Assembly: GCF_963583255.1 (NCBI RefSeq)
Contig: NC_084808.1
Location: forward strand, 13,353,501-13,417,500
From: Pyrus communis
Taxonomy: Eukaryota > Streptophyta > Magnoliopsida > Rosales > Rosaceae
DNA length: 64,000 nucleotides
Direction: 5' to 3'
In this document: piece after piece, positions 61,200-64,000 of the stretch
How positions within the stretch are numbered: the stretch's first letter is position 1
How the letters are laid out: each line of letters opens with the position of its first letter
Program-made: the position numbers and the translations under genes
The notes under the pieces: model-generated
What the model was told of the DNA's origin: nothing
The model's database searches: none
What the model saw: only the letters and a program-made list of their open reading frames with translations

Positions 61200-62640
61200 C
61201 TAGCGACCTGCATATTGTGCATGTTTGACTGACTGTTAGGAAAGGATTATTGTCGCTGATGATACTATGTCTATCAGTTCCAGTTTGCATTCTATTGGTT
61301 CAATTAGTGCATGTATGTAACAAAGTGAAAATGCAGCTCAGATGTGCATCGTCCTGCATTGTGGAATGGGTACGTATCTGAACTTTCTTATTATGTTCAT
61401 TTTAGGTAAGCAAAATGCATTCCTAGTCTCATGGATCTTGTGTTGGATCTCCGTGTTCAGGCTGAGATGAAGTTGGATATTGCTGATGGATGACTTGCCA
61501 ATGTTATGAACTTATCAAAAGCTAAAATGAAAATGCTACATTCATTCAGATTCAAAGAAAACTCCAAGGAGTGTGAAATAAAGGTAAGAGCAGTCCAACT
61601 ACTGTTCCTTCTGAATCCCACATGCTGAAACTGATCTGCAGTCAAAACTAATTCCTCTCAAGTCTGTTTCGTTTTCTGTTTACTGCAGTTTCCCTTCTAT
61701 GCTTCATAAACCTGCTATGAAACCTTCATATCACAAATTGATTTTTTCTTTATAGTTTCATTGGCTTGAAAAGTACCTTCTTAAATTAACAGATGAAACT
61801 GTTAGCTTTTCTACTTTCACAAGAAGGCCTAAATTGTTGGGAGGTTGATGATACGTACATATAAATAATTTCCTCAGTATAACTTCTGGCAAAAACATCC
61901 TTTTGTTGTGGAGCCTTAAGACTATTTAAACATCAACTCTACATTAATATATGTGAGCATAATATCCTGCTGGGGAGTCTTGTACTAATTAGTTGGCAAT
62001 GCTGCTATCCCGACCAGCTACTTGAATTCTTGTGCTGCAAGGTATAGAACAGCTAAGGGTATGAACTATGAATACATCTGTACTTTGTCCCTTCGTAATG
62101 AAAGAGAAAGCTCCTGGTTGTTATAAATATATGTGACCGTAATAGTTTAAGCTTTTGAGAATAGTGGTAGCCCAGCAAATCCTATGTGGTCTCAGAGCAT
62201 GATACTGTAAGTATGAACCTTGCAAAAAATTTAACCGCATGTCCTTCCAAAGAATGCCACTTATGTATTTAGAAAAGTGCTATCAGCATTTATGTCTCGA
62301 CTCTCGAGTGCGGAATGCCTTTGCCAGAGGAGATTTTATGTTTTTAAGAAAAAGGGAGTTTAATGATAAATCTTCAATAGACAGCAAAACAGTACAACAT
62401 ATGTAGACAGAAAGAAAACCTCAAAGACAAGTGAAAACAAGCCCCACAAGCGCATCACACAGTATCATATGGGTTTTCTAAACATACATTCGGGATTTCC
62501 CAGTTTACACAACTACGCAGACTTAAGCAACTCTTTTGCAGTCCCTACCTGAAATTATTAGAGAAAACAGAGATGGACTTGCAAAGGTTACAGGGAGGCG
62601 GGCTGAGCAATATTACGAGAAGAATTCAATTTTGCTACAC
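61200..62640. other. Intergenic between convergent PPR and kinase genes
   Basis: The first few hundred bases are probably the PPR 3' untranslated region and the last 250 the kinase 3' untranslated region. No other gene, tRNA or repeat is apparent. Confidence 0.5.
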
Positions 62641-62653
62641 TTTTTAAACATTT

Positions 62654-63724
62654 CTAGTCCAAAAAGGTTTTTCTTTCAGGATAAGATGATGTGCTTGAGC
62701 GACTCCTTGAACTTTCATAACCAGGCTGTGATAGATTGCCATCACTGATTACATCCTGAAAAAAGAAAAGACCAAAAAATTAACAAATAAGTTAGTGTTG
62801 ATTATATATGCAAAAGTAAAAGAGAACCAACAATTGTGAAGCATTCACAGGTTATATTAGCTGTACATTGTATGAAATATATGATTAAACAGAATTCTAG
62901 CATGAATATTTTAGCATGCTATATAAGAGGCAAGAGCAATGGCAGGACCATGTTGTGCAACTCACTTGTATTGTGGGAGTCGAGCTTTGTCTTGGTGAAC
63001 ATTCTCCACCACCACCAAGGAAGACACTGTTTGTCCTATCGTTGGCTAGTGCTCTTAATCTGTTAAGCTCAGGTAGCACAACTTTACCAAGATCTGGTCT
63101 ATCTTTTCGTCGCAGTTCAGCACATTGTAAAGCTAGCTTGGCAAATTTTAGAGCTTCCTCAACTGGCCAGTCAGGAACAGCAGGGTCAAGCATCTCAGCA
63201 AAAGTCCCTTTCTCAATAGCCCTCTGAACGTGATGAGTCAAACCCATTGGTGGCTTGGCCGTTACTAGTTGTAGAAACATGATGCCAAGCGAGTAGATAT
63301 CAGATTTTACTCCAAGCATCCCAGTTTGTTGGTACTCTGGGTCTATGTAACAAAGTGTCCCAGCTGTTGATGTCATATGATATTGAGTGACAGAATCTGC
63401 TACCGATGGAGGGACAAGCCTGGCCAAACCTACATCACTAATCTTGCTCACGTAGTTATGGTCTAGCAAAATGTTTGCCGGTTTCAGGTCACGGTGTACA
63501 ATGGGTTCTGGCTTGGTCTGATGAAGGAACAAAAGTCCAGTGCCAATTTCTGCAGCTATTTGGAACCTTAGCTGCCAAGGAATAACTGGGGTGTTACCTC
63601 GCTGTAGGAGACGGTCTTCTAAGCTTCCATTAGCCATGTATTCATAGACTAGGCAACCATACTCGGCACATGCTCCCAGAAGGAGAACCATGTTTGGATG
63701 GCGGATACAACACAATACGGGAAC
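62654..63724 (-). CDS. Receptor-like cytoplasmic kinase (RLCK IX / PUB-kinase type), 3' part
   Basis: Serine/threonine protein kinase of the group that often has an N-terminal USP-like domain and, in PUB members, a C-terminal U-box. Two exons on the minus strand are visible: 63724-62966 (253 codons) and 62755-62654 (33 codons plus TAG); the rest lies past the right edge, and 63725-64000 is intron. Motifs: RHPNMVLLLGACAEYGCLVY, catalytic IVHRDLKPANILL (HRD at residue 77 of the visible part), KISDVGLARLVPPS (DVG in place of DFG, usual in this family), GTLCYIDPEYQQTGMLGVKS and the final helix ALQCAELRRKDRP. The last exon encodes a Ser/Arg-rich tail and no U-box, so it is the kinase-only form. 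ATP-binding loop and lysine are not in the window. Confidence 0.92.
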
Positions 63725-64000
63725 CTGGATAATTAAGAGTTTCCCGATATATATTACACAACCAATAAAATGGCTTATAAATATAGAAGCACACTAGCTC
63801 TAAGAGTAAGAAAAATCAATAATCCTAGCATTTCTATTTGAACTATCCGGACTTGAGAGGATTGGCAGATTGGTGTAAAGTATAAACTTTTTTTGGATGC
63901 ATGAATATCACTTGATGAATATATTGATTAAAATCTTTGTTTGATGCATGAGCAATTTCTTATGCTCGTGTTCCTCTTTAGTATTGATGTGGCTGCTGCT

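Noticed and set aside
1..64000. A new multi-gene system (defence island, biosynthetic cluster)
   Set aside because: Neighbouring genes belong to unrelated, well-known plant families, are on different strands and are separated by transposons; nothing suggests joint function.

Overview
The window is nuclear DNA of a flowering plant. Every intact gene has many short GT-AG introns, the proteins match Arabidopsis families residue for residue over long stretches, and the AT-rich spaces are full of plant transposons: Copia and other LTR remnants, hAT and Tourist-type MITEs, and tRNA-derived SINEs. The mix suggests a woody rosid. The SINE and LTR types recall apple and pear (Rosaceae, Maleae), but that is a judgement from memory and not something the sequence proves.

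Layout. Bases 1-11.7 kb are gene-poor: the tail of a LINE-type RNase H reading frame at the left edge, tandem duplications, two SINEs and a Copia 3' end. 12.3-18.1 kb (+) is a 14-exon auxin response factor of the ARF7/ARF19 clade with upstream ORFs in its leader. A Tourist MITE follows. 19.5-24.7 kb (-) is the 8-exon proteasome beta-1 gene (PBA1 type), with a tRNA-Pro(AGG) gene just upstream. 26.8-31.0 kb (+) is a HEN2/MTR4-like exosome helicase that is clearly a pseudogene: two frameshifts, one nonsense codon and no C-terminal third. A decayed Copia element with one recognisable LTR (35,961-36,229) lies directly downstream. 38.1-44.0 kb (+) is the 15-exon plastid biotin carboxylase gene (CAC2 type). 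45.4 kb holds a broken small gene. 47.5-49.7 kb (-) is an FCS-like zinc finger (FLZ) gene whose start codon cannot be found. 50.8-59.2 kb is a transposon belt: a 1.18-kb solo LTR with a perfect target duplication, a 2.16-kb TGACA...TGTCA element, and three hAT-like elements. 59.7-61.2 kb (+) is an organellar PPR protein, and 62.7 kb to the right edge (-) is the 3' part of a receptor-like cytoplasmic kinase.

The genes do not form a pathway; they are ordinary unlinked plant housekeeping and regulatory genes (auxin transcription, proteolysis, plastid fatty-acid synthesis, SnRK1-type signalling adaptor, organelle RNA processing). I found no new multi-gene system. The most informative features are the decay of the HEN2 copy, the ARF leader uORFs and a possible alternative last intron, the missing FLZ start, and the transposon insertions whose target duplications can be read directly.
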